Assembly: GCF_022539505.1 (NCBI RefSeq)
Contig: NC_061508.1
Coordinates: 60,831,754-60,895,753, forward strand
DNA length: 64,000 nt
From: Lolium rigidum
Lineage: Eukaryota > Streptophyta > Magnoliopsida > Poales > Poaceae
Direction: 5' to 3'
The notes under the pieces were generated by a model that was given only the letters and a program-made list of their open reading frames with translations, was not told the DNA's origin and did no database searches. Position 1 is the first letter of the stretch; every line of letters begins with the position of its first letter. This document shows positions 10,955 to 21,892 of the stretch, in pieces. The position numbers and the translations under genes were made by a program.

Positions 10955-11272
10955 GTTCATCATCCGATAACTTTTCATTTTTTCTTCGAGTGCTTGCAAC
11001 AATCTCTATGACGTCACTGTTGACGTGCGGCTGCTGTGGTTTGATTGACAAGACTTGACCTGACGGGCCCACCCTAGTTCTGCGCAGGCAGTTTTTAGGA
11101 CTTGACCAGTGTACGCGCGGCGACCGAGGCGTCCCCTCGATTTTCGCACAACGTGGGAATAATGGGCCGTCGGTTCCGTTTTATTTTCAAGCGCCACGTG
11201 TACAGCCAGATCCGCTCCACCTCCCACGACGCTGTGGAGTTATGGCCACGATCTCACACATATTTTTACGAC

Positions 11273-11280
11273 ATAAATAG
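11273..11280 (+). promoter_or_regulatory. TATA-like box of the antisense gene
   Basis: ATAAATAG on the plus strand lies about 107 bases upstream of the ATG at 11380, and the leader between them is pyrimidine-rich. It would allow transcription opposite to the retrotransposon's own mRNA. Confidence 0.45.
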
Positions 11281-13221
11281 AGGGCCTCCATGTTTTTACT
11301 TTTCACACCTCTTACTGCTCATCTTCCTCGCCCAAACCTTCCTGCTTCCTCTGTTTCTTCGCCAGAAGTTCCGCACGCCATGGGCAAGAAGAAGAGCGCC
11401 AGCACTTCGGACGCGGCCAAAGTTAGCCGCGATTGGAGTGCCTCCGCCATTTGCAACCGCGACATCAACAAGCTGCGCGCCCTCGGTTTCATCTCCGCAT
11501 CTGAAGATGATATTCGTCTTCCAGGTGCGGTTTCTCGCCCAAGGCCCCCGAAGGGTTTCACTGTCATGTTCGTTGCCTTTTTGTTCCGTGGTCTTTCTCT
11601 TCCGGCCCACGAGTTCCTTCGCTCTCTTCTTTTCTTCTACGGGATCCAGCTCCGGCAGCTGACCCCAAACTCCATCCTCCATCTCTCCATTTTCATCACT
11701 GTTTGCGAGGCCTTCCTCGGCATTGACCCTCACTGGGGTCTTTGGAGGAAGATCTTCTACGTGAAGCGCCACAATGACAGCAATGCCCCCCCCGTCGTCG
11801 GTGGCGTCGGCTTTGTTGTCAGGAAGGAGGTCGACTACTTCGACTATCCAATGAAGGAGTCCGTCCAGGGCTGGCGCAACAAGTGGTTTTACCTGCGTGA
11901 TCCCATAATGCCCGGGCGGCGCTCAAATCTCCCTCACTTTGATGACGTCTTAGTAGCTCACAAGAAAAAGTCCTGGCGAAACGCCCTTTCTCCCGAAGAG
12001 AGGGCGACAGCCGACAAACTGTTTGAGCGGGTCATCGTTTTAAAGAACACGGGAGGCTTGACAATGTGCGGCACTGAAGTAGTTTCAGCGTTCCTACAAC
12101 GTCGAGTGCAGCCGCTAATGTCCCGACCCCATCAATTATGGCTTTATACCGGCAAAACCGACAAGTCGAGGATCAGCTCTGCCGACCTGTCGGCAGATGA
12201 GCTTCGGGACGAGGTTCGTCGCTTGACGTGCCTTAGTATGAAGGATAATATTGTCTTGACATCGGCTCGTCCTCCTTACGATTTTGACCATCTCCCGACT
12301 GAGGTAATCTCTGCCGCTCTTTGCTTGCTTTCATCTCTTCTTTCTTCGTTGTGTTTTACAAACTTCACTTTCTCTTCTTGATAGGCCTCCTCCGTCGTCC
12401 AATGCTATCCTCCCACGCCAGAAAGCGGTGTGGAACCAGAGGTTGATGATGACGATTCCGAGGGGACTGAGGACGCCCAGCAAGTCCTCGAGGACAGCGA
12501 TGTCCACGAGGACGACACTGTCGAAGAGGTTGCTTTTACCAGGAGCAAGCGTCGCTTGGAGATAGACGAAGATTTTATCGCGACGGCTGAATCTAGTCCC
12601 AGCGACCGAGATAATGATGCCGTTGGAGCTTCTCCGCCTTCTCCTGCCGACAAGGGGCAATCAGGCTTTTTCGCTGCCGAGGATGACTTGGAAATGTATG
12701 CATCTTCATTCCATTGCATCTTAACCTTTGTCTTTTTGTATACTAATCATTCTCCTTTCTGAAGTAGCTCTGATGATGATCTTGTCCCTCTCGCGAAGAG
12801 GGCTAAGTTATCTGCTGAGAGAGCAGCATCAGCTAAGGAACCGAATCCTTCTGCTGCCAAGTCGACGCCTCCCACGAGGACGACCGTGGAGAAAATTCCA
12901 GTGTCGAAGGTCATTCCTCCCGGCGATGCTCCTACTTCGTCGGCTTCTCGTGATCACGTAAGTATTTATTTTGCCTTGTTTTACTGAATTTTCCTCATGT
13001 CAACTGAATCTCCCTGATTTCCCTTGCTGCAGCCGATTTATGCCACAGTCGATGCTGTGGTAGATTTCGCCGAGCAGTTTACTCGTCTAGAGGCTGAAAA
13101 CGCCCAGCTTCGGAAGACCATCAAATCTTTGGCTGATCAGGTGCTGGAGGCCAACAGGCTTGCCACCGATGCCAAGAAAGAAAACGCCTTGCTGAAGGGG
13201 GAGCTGACGAAGCTGAAGCAG

Positions 13222-14929
13222 TGATACGTCTCCGACGTATCGATAATTTCTTATGTTCCATGCCACATCATTGATGATATCTACATGTTTTATGCATACT
13301 TTATGTCATTATTATGCGTTTTCCGGAACTAACCTATTGACGAGATGCCGAAGGGCCAGCTTCGTTTTCTCGCTGTTTTTGGTTTCGGAAATCCTAGTAA
13401 GGAAATATTCTCGAATCGGACGAAATCAACGCCCAAGCATCCTATTTTTCCACGAAGCTTCCGTAACACCCGAGAACCGTCGAGAGGGGCCACAGGGGCC
13501 CACACATGGTGGCGGCGCGGCCCGGGAGGGGCGCGCCGCCCTAGTGTCCGGTGGCCCTGCACCCCTTCCGACCTTGCCCTTTCGCCTATTTAAAGCCTCC
13601 GTCGCGAAAACCCCGACACGTTCGATGAAACCGGAGAAAACCTTCCGGAGCCGCCGCCATCGCGAAGCCAAGATCCGGGGGACAGAGTCTCCGTTCCCGC
13701 ACGCCGCCGGACGGGGAAGTGCCCCCGGAAGGCTCCTCCATCGACACCACCGCCATCTCCATCAACGCTGCTGCCTCCCATGAGGAGGGAGTAGTTCTCC
13801 ATCGAGGCTAAGGGCTGTACCGGTAGCTATGTGGTTAATCTCTCTCCTATGTACTTCAATACAATAATCTCATGAGCTGCCTTACATGATTGAGATTCAT
13901 ATGATGATGCTTGTAATCTAGATGACATTGTGCTAGTCAAGTGGATTTTACTTATGTGATCTCCGGAGACTCCTTGTTCCACGTGTGTAAAGGTGACAGT
14001 GTGTGCACCGTGTGGGTCTCTTAGGCTATATTTCACAGAATACTTATTCACTACTATGAATGGCATAGTGAAGTGCTTATTTATATCTCTTTATGATTGC
14101 AATGTGTTTTGTATCACAATTTATCTGTGTGCTACTCTAGTGATGTTATTAAAGTACTTTATTCCTCCTGCACGGTGTAATGGTGACAGTGTGTGCATCG
14201 TGTAGTACTTGGTGTAGGCTATGATTGTGATCTCTTGTAGATTATGAAGTTAACTATTGCTATGATGGTATTGATGTGATCTATGCCTCCTTTCGTAGTG
14301 TGAAGGTGACAGTGTGCATGCTATGTTAGTACTTGGTTTGGTTATGTTGATCTGTCATGCACTCTAAGGTTATTTAAACATGAACATCAAATATTGTGGA
14401 GCTTGTTAACTCCGGCATTGAGGGTTCGTGTAATCCTACACAGTTAGTGGTGTTCATCATCCAACAAGAGGGTGTAGAGTCTAGCATATATCTATTTTTT
14501 CTGTTATGTGATCAATGTTGAGAGTGTCCACTAGTGAAAGTATGATCCCTAGGCCTTGTTCCTAAATATCGCTATCGCTGCTTGTTTACTCGTTTTATCG
14601 CATCTGTACTTCCTGCAATATTACCACCATCAACCACACGCCAGCAAGAACTTTTCTGGCGCCGTTACTACTGCTTATATTTATTCATACCACATGTATT
14701 TCACTATCTCTTCGCCGAACTAGTGCACCTATTAGGTGTGTTGGGGACACAAGAGACTTCTTGCTTTGTGGTTGCAGTGGTTGCATGAGAGGGATATCTT
14801 TGACCTCTTCCTCCCTGAGTTCGATAAACCTTGGGTGATCCACTTAAGGGAAACTTGCTGCTGTTCTATAAACCTCTGCTCTTGGAGGCCCAACACTGTC
14901 TACAAGAATAGAAGCACCCGTAAACATCA
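13222..14929 (+). repeat. 5' LTR of non-autonomous element copy 1
   Basis: It contains a TATTTAAAG promoter motif at 13587-13595 and a GC-rich leader with GAGCCGCCGCCATCGCGAAG-like sequence. An internal CTGGCGCCGTT phrase (about 14658-14668) resembles the primer binding site. It pairs with 18428-20141; most mismatches lie at CAG/CTG versus CG sites. Confidence 0.92.
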
Positions 14930-14939
14930 AGCACTTTTC

Positions 14940-15026
14940 TGGCGCCGTTGCCGGGGAGGAAAGGTAAACGGCACACACACACCGGACCCCGGCAACTAGC
15001 CACTTTTCTGGCGCCGTTGCCGGGGA
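14940..15026 (+). other. Duplicated tRNA-Asp-type primer binding site
   Basis: TGGCGCCGTTGCCGGGGA, complementary to the 3' end of plant tRNA-Asp, occurs at 14940-14957 just inside the LTR. It occurs again at 15009-15026, each copy within an about 69-bp repeated block (ACTTTTC before, GGAAAGGTAAA after). A third, degenerate version (TACTTTTCTGTTGCCGTTG) follows near 15066. Only the first is at the normal distance from the LTR. Confidence 0.8.
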
Positions 15027-15161
15027 GGAAAGGTAAAAGGCACTCATACTCCGGTCCCAGGTAAAGTACTTTTCTGTTGCCGTTGTGTGTGTGCTTGAAG
15101 ATATTTCCTTTAGATCCTGCAATTGCATCTTTTTGTTTCTTGTTTACACTAGTTAGGCATA

Positions 15162-15887
15162 ATGGACAACAATGAGCTTCTTATTCTATTTCTTGATTTA
15201 AGACATGGATGGTTTGATGCGAAAATTAAAAAACCTATGGAACATATTAGTATGAACGCTTTGAACACCATTGTTGCTAATGATATGGAAAATTCTAAGC
15301 TTGGGGAAGCTGGTTTTGATGAGCATGATCTTTTTAGTCCACCAAGCATTGAGGAGGAAATTTACTTTGATGATACTTTGCCTCCTATTTATGATAATTA
15401 TAATGATATTGGTCTTTTAGTACCGCCTGTTATGGAGGATAAATTTGATTATGATTACAATATGCCTTCTATATTTGATGATGAGAATAATAATGATAGC
15501 TACTTTGTTGAATTTGCTCCCACTACAACTAATAAAATTGATTATGCTTATGTGGAGAGTAATAATTTTATGCATGAGAATCATGATAAGAATGTTTCAT
15601 TTCATAGTTATATTGTTGAGTTTGCTCATGATGCTACTGGATATTATTATGAGAGAGGAAAATATGGTTGTAGAAATTTTCATGTTACTAAAACACCTCT
15701 CTTTTTGCTGAAAATCTTGAAGCTGCACTTGTTTTATCTTTCTATGATTGTTGCATTATGCTTCATGAATTTGTTTATTTACAAGATTCCTATGCATAGG
15801 AAGCATGTTAGGCTTAAATTTGTTTTGAATTTGATTCTTGATGCTCTCTTTTGCTTCAACTACTATTTCTTGCGGGTGCATCATTAA
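15162..15887 (+). CDS. ORF of unknown function in the non-autonomous element (241 aa)
   Basis: The frame starts MDNNELLILFLDL and ends YYFLRVHH. The first 150 residues are acidic with Asn/Asp-rich runs (SPPSIEEEIYFDDTLPP, FDDENNNDSYFVEFAP). The last 75 contain two hydrophobic stretches (KLHLFYLSMIVALCFMNLFI and LNLILDALFCFNYYFL) around a basic HRKHVRL, as in a small membrane-anchored protein. It has no zinc knuckle, protease DTG, RT or integrase motif. The sister element (56476-57124) encodes the same protein with in-frame indels plus one frameshift, so the reading frame seems to have been under constraint. I do not recognise a family. A gag-like or envelope-like role would be speculation. 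Confidence 0.6.
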   Translation: MDNNELLILFLDLRHGWFDAKIKKPMEHISMNALNTIVANDMENSKLGEAGFDEHDLFSPPSIEEEIYFDDTLPPIYDNYNDIGLLVPPVMEDKFDYDYNMPSIFDDENNNDSYFVEFAPTTTNKIDYAYVESNNFMHENHDKNVSFHSYIVEFAHDATGYYYERGKYGCRNFHVTKTPLFLLKILKLHLFYLSMIVALCFMNLFIYKIPMHRKHVRLKFVLNLILDALFCFNYYFLRVHH

Positions 15888-16587
15888 AACTGCTGAGCCC
15901 ATCTTAATGGCTATAAAGAAAGAACTTCTTGGGAGATAACCCATGTGTTTATTTTGCTATAGTACTTTTATTTTGTATTTGTGTCTTGGAAGTTGTTAAT
16001 ACTGTAGCAACCTCTCCTTATCTTAATTTTGTTGCATTGTTGTGCCAAGTAAAGTCTTTGATAGTAAGGTTCATACTAGATTTGGATTACTGCGCAGAAA
16101 CAGATTTCTTGCTGTCACGAATCTGGGCCTAATTCTCTGTAGGTAACTCAGAAAATTATGCCAATTTACGTGAGTGATCCTCAGATATGTACGCAACTTT
16201 CATTCAATTTGATCATTTTCATCTGAGCAAGTCTGGTGCCTCAATAAAATTCGTCTTTACGGACTGTTCTGTTTTGACAGATTCTGCCTTTTATTTCGCA
16301 TTGCCTCTTTTGCTGTGTTGGATGGATTTCTTTGTTGCATTACCTTCCAGTAGCTTTGAGCAATGTCCAGAAGTGTTAAGAATGATTGTGTCACCTCTGA
16401 ACATGTGAATTTTTGATTATGCACTAACCCTCTAATGAGTTTGTTTCGAGTTTGGTGTGGAGGAAGTTTTCAAGGGTCAAGAGAGGAGGATGATATACTA
16501 TGATCAAGAAGAGTGAAAGCTCTAAGCTTGGGGATGACCCGGTGGTTACACCCTGCACATTTCAAGAAGACTCAAGCATCTAAGCTT

Positions 16588-16608
16588 GGGGATGCCCAAG
16601 GCATCCCC
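16588..16608. other. Perfect 9-bp-stem hairpin inside the non-autonomous element
   Basis: GGGGATGCC, a CAA loop and GGCATCCCC form a perfect stem-loop, preceded by AAGCTT. The same 21 bases occur in the sister element at 57822-57842. A second AAGCTTGGGGATG lies about 60 bp upstream and a third is the polypurine tract itself. Confidence 0.75.
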
Positions 16609-18427
16609 TTCTTCATCGACAACTTATCAGGTTCCTCCCTTGAAACTATATTTTTATTCGGTCACATCTTATGTACTTTACTTGGAGCGTCTGTGTGCTT
16701 TTATTTTTCTTTTGTTATTTTCATTCTCTGAATAAATACATGCTTGTGTGGGAGAGAGACACGCTCCGCTGTTGCATATGAACACATGTGTTCTTAGCTC
16801 ATAATGTTAATGGCGAAGGTTGAACTGCTTCGTTAATTGTTATATGGTTGGAAACGGAAAATGCTACATGTAGTAATTGGTAGAATGCCTTGAATAATTT
16901 GATACTTGGCAATTGTTGTGCTCATGTTTAAGCTCTTGCATCATATACTTTGCACCTATTAATGAAGAAATACCTAGAGCTTGCTAAATTTGGTTTGCAT
17001 ATTTGGTCTCTCTAATGTCTAGATAATTTCTAGTATTGAGTTTTGAACAACAAGGAAGACAGTGTAGAGTCTTATAATGTTTATAATATGTCTTTTATGT
17101 GAGTTTTGCTGCACCGGTTCATCCTTGTGTTTGTTTCAAATAACCTTGCTAGCCTAAAACCTTGTATCGAGAGGGAATACTTCTCATGCATCCAAAATCC
17201 TTGAGCCAACCACTATGCCATTTGTGTCCACCATACCTACCTACTACATGGTATTTCTCCGCCATTCCAAAGTAAATTGCTTGAGTGCTACCTTTAAAAT
17301 TGCTATCCTTCACCTTTACAATATATAGCTCATGGGACAAATAGCTTAAAAACTATTGTGGTATTGAATATGTACTTATGCACTTTATCTCTTATTAAGT
17401 TGCTTGTTGTGCGATAACCATGTTTCTGGGGACGCCATCAACTACTCTTTGTTGAATATCATGTGAGTTGCTATGCATGTCCGTCTTAGAGAAGAACATT
17501 GGGCCGCTAACTAAAGCCATGAATCATGGTGGAAGTTTCAGTTTTGGACATATATCCTCAATCTCATATGAGAATACTAATTGTTGCTACATGCTTATGC
17601 ATTAAAGAGGAGTCCATTATCTCGTTGTCCATGTTGTCCCGGTATGGATGTCTAAGTTGAGAATAATCAAAAGCGAGAAATCCAAAATGCGAGCTTTCTC
17701 CTTAGACCTTTGTACAGAGCGGCATGGAGGTACCCCTTTGTGACACTTGGTTAAAACATGTGTATTGCGATAATCCCGGTAGTCCAAGCTAATTAGGACA
17801 AGGTGCGGGCACTATTAGTATACTATGCATGAGGCTTGCAACTTGTAAGATATAATTTACATGATACATATGCTTTATTACTACCGTTGACAAAATTGTT
17901 TCTTGTTTTCAAAATAAAAGCTCTAGCACAAATATAGCAATCGATGCTTTCCTCTGCGAAGGACCTTTCTTTTACTTTTAATGTTGAGTCAGTTCACCTA
18001 TCTCTCTCCACCTCAAGAAGCAAACACTTGTGTGAACTGTGCATTGATTCCTACATACATGCATATTGCACTTGTTATATTACTCTATGTTGACAATTAT
18101 CCATGAGATATACATGTTATAAGTTGAAAGCAACCGCTGAAACTTAATCTTCCTTTGTGTTGCTTCAATACCTTTACTTTGATTTATTGCTTTATGAGTT
18201 AACTCTTATGCAAGACTTATTGATGCTTGTCTTTAAGTACTATTCATGAAAAGTCTTTGCTTTATGATTCAGTTGTTTACTCATGTCATTACCATTGTTT
18301 TTATCGCTGCATTCATTACATATGCTTACAATAGTATGATCAAGGTTATGATGGCATGTCACTCCATAAATTATCTTTATTATCGTTTACTCCGCTCGGG
18401 ACGAGCAGGAACTAAGCTTGGGGATGC

Positions 18428-20141
18428 TGATACGTCTCCGACGTATCGATAATTTCTTATGTTCCATGCCACATCATTGATGATATCTACATGTTTTATG
18501 CATACTTTATGTCATTATTATGCGTTTTCCGGAACTAACCTATTGACGAGATGCCGAAGGGCCAGTTCCTGTTTTCTGCTGTTTTTGGTTTCAGAAATCC
18601 TAGTAAGGAAATATTCTCGGAATCGGACGAAATCAACGCCCATCATCCTATTTTTCCACGAAGCTTCCAGAACACCCGAGAACCGTCAGAGAGGGGCCAC
18701 AGGGGCCCCACACATGGTGGCGGCGCGGCCCAGGAGGGGGGCGCGCCGCCCTAGTGTCTGGTGGCCCTGCACTCTTCTCGACCTTGCCCTTTCGCCTATT
18801 TAAAGCCTCCGTCGCGAAAACCCCGACACGTTCGATGAAACCGAGAGAAAACCTTCCCGAGCCGCCGCCATCGCGAAGCCAAGATCCGGGGGACAGGAGT
18901 CTCCGTTCCGGCACGCCGCCGGACGGGGAAGTGCCCCGGAAGGCTCCTCCATCGACAGCACCGCCATCTCCATCAACGCTGCTGTCTCCCATGAGGAGGG
19001 AGTAGTTCTCCATCGAGGCTAAGGGCTGTACCGGTAGCTATGTGGTTAATCTCTCTCCTATGTACTTCAATACAATAATCTCATGAGCTGCCTTACATGA
19101 TTGAGATTCATATGATGATGCTTGTAATCTAGATGTCATTGTGCTAGTCAAGTGGATTTTACTTATGTGATCTCCGGGAGACTCCTTGTCCCACGTGTGT
19201 AAAGGTGACGAGTGTGTGCACCGTGTGGGTCTCTTAGGCTATATTTCACAGAATACTTATTCACCGTTATGAATGGCATAGTGAAGTGCTTATTTATATC
19301 TCTTTATGATTGCAATGTGTTTTGTATCACAATTTATCCGTGTGCTACTCTAGTGATGTTATTAAAGTAGTTTATTCCTCCCGCACGGTGTAATGGTGAC
19401 AAGTGTGTGCATCGTGTAGTACTTGGTGTAGGCTATGATTGTGATCTCTTGTAGATTATGAAGTTAACTATTGCTATGATGGTATTGATGTGATCTATGC
19501 CTCCTTTCGTAGTGTGAAGGTGACAGTGGTGCATGCTATGTTAGTACTTGGTTTGGTTATGTTGATCTGTCATGCACTCTAAGGTTATTTAAACATGAAC
19601 ATCGAATATTGTGGAGCTTGTTAACTCCGCATTGAGGGTTCGTGTAATCCTACACGCTTAGTGGTGTTCATCATCCAACAAGAGGGTGTAGAGTCTAGCA
19701 TCTATCTATTTATTCTGTTATGTGATCAATGTTGAGAGTGTCCACTAGTGAAAGTATGATCCCTAGGCCTTGTTCCTAAATATCGCTATCGCCGCTTGTT
19801 TATCGTTTTACCGCATCCGTACTTCCCGCAATATTACCACCATCAACCACACGCCAGCAAGCACTTTTCTGGCGCCGTTACTACTGCTTATATTTATTCA
19901 TACCACCTGTATTTCACTATCTCTTCGCCGAACTAGTGCACCTATTAGGTGTGTTGGGGACACAAGAGACTTCTTGCTTTGTGGTTGCAGGGTTGCATGA
20001 GAGGGATATCTTTGACCTCTTCCTCCCTGAGTTCGATAAACCTTGGGTGATCCACTTAAGGGAAACTTGCTGCTGTTCTATAAACCTCTGCTCTTGGAGG
20101 CCCAACACTGTCTACAAGAATAGAAGCACCCGTAGACATCA
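18428..20141 (+). repeat. 3' LTR of non-autonomous element copy 1
   Basis: It begins TGATACGTCTCCGACG directly after the purine tract and ends GTAGACATCA before the AGCAG target copy. It is full length against the 5' LTR. Confidence 0.92.
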
Positions 20142-20950
20142 AGCAGCAGATGAAGGATGAGCAGGATTCCAGGCGTGCGGCAGCGGCCACAATCGATAAG
20201 AAAGAAGGCGTCCTCTGTGAATCCATCAAGGATTTATTGGGTCAAACTCACGACACATAGTTTCTTTTTTGGTACTTCTTTACTGGCTATTGATCTGTCT
20301 TCTTTTCAGAGGCCGCCAATATAACCGTCACTCGACGCCATCAGCTCCGGGAGGATTCTACAGCCGATGCTCTGTCGCTTGCTGCTGAGTCTAACGTCCA
20401 AGTCCTTGGACGTCTGCAAAAGACTAAAGGAGCGTTGTCGAGGCTATAGATCTTCCCGAAGCAGAAGCAGGACAAGAGTCTTGGCAAGATGGCGGATGCT
20501 TTTCTCGTTGATTCTTCCGAACCTGTGGAGGTATTGAAACGCCGCTCCCACTTGTTTGGGGCGGTCCTTACTTTCCAACTGCTGATGGGTCATGGGATGG
20601 GGTCTAACTTGGAGAAGTTATCTAAGGCATTGCCTGTTGGTGATGACAACAATTTAGTCGACCTTGAGCCTTTCAAAAGATCGGCAGTAACTTGTGCCAA
20701 TCAACTCCTGAAGCTGGTAGATGAAGCACAGGCCAAGCCTATTCCTGAATCTGCCCCTGGATCATAATCGGCGAACCCTTGATATCTTGCCTGACTTATT
20801 GTAAATAAGATCAACCATATTTTGACATAGTCCTGTTTTATTTCGGCTCTGTTGCCAATTCTAACATCCTTTTGAATGTAACATATATGCCACGCGCTCC
20901 CGATAAGAGTTTTATGTTAATGTTGTTCTGAACTAAGGAATGTACTGCAG

Positions 20951-21715
20951 ATTCCTTCATCTTCTTCCCGTGCCGAGCTTTTTCCAAATCTTTCAAGTAA
21001 TGACGAGTCAGACCTTGTTCGCCGCTTACGTGACCAAGTGTCTCGTTTAAATAAAGACATTGCTTCTCTTCGGGCCATGGCAGCGTTGGTGAAGAAAAAG
21101 GGGGAAAAGCAACTGCTATCGAGCAATATGCTCTCGATAGTCTTCATGTTGCCACCGAAAGTTTGGGCTGTGAGTAGTTTCCCCATCTTCTGACTCCTGG
21201 CGCAGCTCGGGTGTTCTTTTTAACTGATATTCGTTCCTTTCCAGTAGTATCTTCAGATAAATCCGAGGAAGACAGGAAGATTCATGAAAAGGTCGAAGCG
21301 ATGACTGATGCTGCTCACCCAAAGCACGATCTGTGGCTGCATCATCCGAAGGCTGTTATCATGGCGAAGTTTAAGTATCGGGTGGAGAAGGCACACTACT
21401 ACTTCGATAAGTTCCACGCCCATCTCACGATGGTCTGGAATACTTTGTTTCCTCTGGACCAAGCACCCGAAACTTTATCTGCCCTGTTCACCCGATTCAA
21501 GTCTCCCGAAAGGATTCGTCTGTTGGTGCGGAAAGAACTTCTGGCTGGTGCTGAGCTTGCCTTTGCTTCGGTATTGGCATGCCATCCGTCTTTAGACTTG
21601 AGGGCCGTAGCGAACACTGAGAGGAGTTTAGGCCAATATTATGATGTTGCTAGAGGTCCCGCTTATACCATTGTTTCTCGGATGGAGTCATGCTTTGAAA
21701 AGGATCTGAAGGCCC
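20951..21715 (+). pseudogene. Second antisense coding block of the Tat element
   Basis: After about 180 bases of non-coding DNA a new coding block begins (SSSSRAELFPNLSSNDESDL, then LVRRLRDQVSRLNKDIASLR, coiled-coil-like). One base is missing near 21107, after which the frame reads IEQYALDSLHVATESLG up to a GTGAGT donor near 21170. The next exon starts after CAG near 21244 (VVSSDKSEEDRKIHEKVEAM). It continues through KAHYYFDKFHAHLTMVWNTL and SLGQYYDVARGPAYTIVSRM to the N gap. The last codons reappear after the inserted element at 46273. This could be a second gene or the 3' half of the first antisense gene with alternative splicing. Confidence 0.5.
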
Positions 21716-21815
21716 NNNNNNNNNNNNNNNNNNNNNNNNNNNNNNNNNNNNNNNNNNNNNNNNNNNNNNNNNNNNNNNNNNNNNNNNNNNNNNNNNNNNN
21801 NNNNNNNNNNNNNNN
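21716..21815. other. Assembly gap (100 N)
   Basis: This is a fixed-length run of N. It must hide the left LTR and most of the left interior of the gypsy element whose right LTR is 44756-46267, so its true size is probably several kilobases. Confidence 0.97.
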
Positions 21816-21892
21816 AATTCATCATCGGTGTTGGCACTCCCTTGGTTTGTTCCAAGCTTGGGGGAGTGCCGCGGTATCACATCATCACTATC

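Larger units (their letters stand above)
13222..20141 (+). mobile_element. Non-autonomous gypsy-like LTR retrotransposon, copy 1
   Basis: The LTRs are 13222-14929 (1708 bp) and 18428-20141 (1714 bp), starting TGATACGTCTCCGACGTATC and ending GACATCA or AACATCA. The target duplication AGCAG lies at 13217-13221 and 20142-20146. A tRNA-Asp-type primer site follows the left LTR and a purine tract (AAGCTTGGGGATGC, 18414-18427) precedes the right one. The 3.5-kb interior has no gag, protease, RT or integrase, only one unrelated ORF (15162-15887), so it must be mobilised in trans. It inserted into exon 4 of the Tat antisense gene. A sister copy is at 54572-61378. Confidence 0.93.
11380..20766 (+). 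pseudogene. Spliced antisense ORF of the Tat element (putative gypsy-type transposon protein, PF04195-like)
   Basis: The coding strand is opposite to pol. Exons join in phase: 11380-12303, 12385-12695, 12765-12957, 13033-13221, then (after the element inserted at 13222) 20147 to about 20240, a segment near 20310-20446, and 20450-20766. Exon 1 (308 codons) starts MGKKKSAST. It holds the block GLSLPAHEFLRSLLFFYGIQ, LTPNSILHLSIFITVCEAFLG and WRKIFYVK, typical of the 'putative gypsy type transposon' family (Transposase_28). Exons 2-3 are acidic and Ser/Glu-rich (EVDDDDSEGTED). Exon 4 onward is coiled-coil-like (RLEAENAQLRKTIKSLADQV). Later parts read EAANITVTRRHQLRED and FGAVLTFQLLMGHG. A TAG at 20447-20449 interrupts the frame. 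The molecular function of these proteins is unknown. The gene is inactive here because of a 6.9-kb insertion and that stop. Confidence 0.75.
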
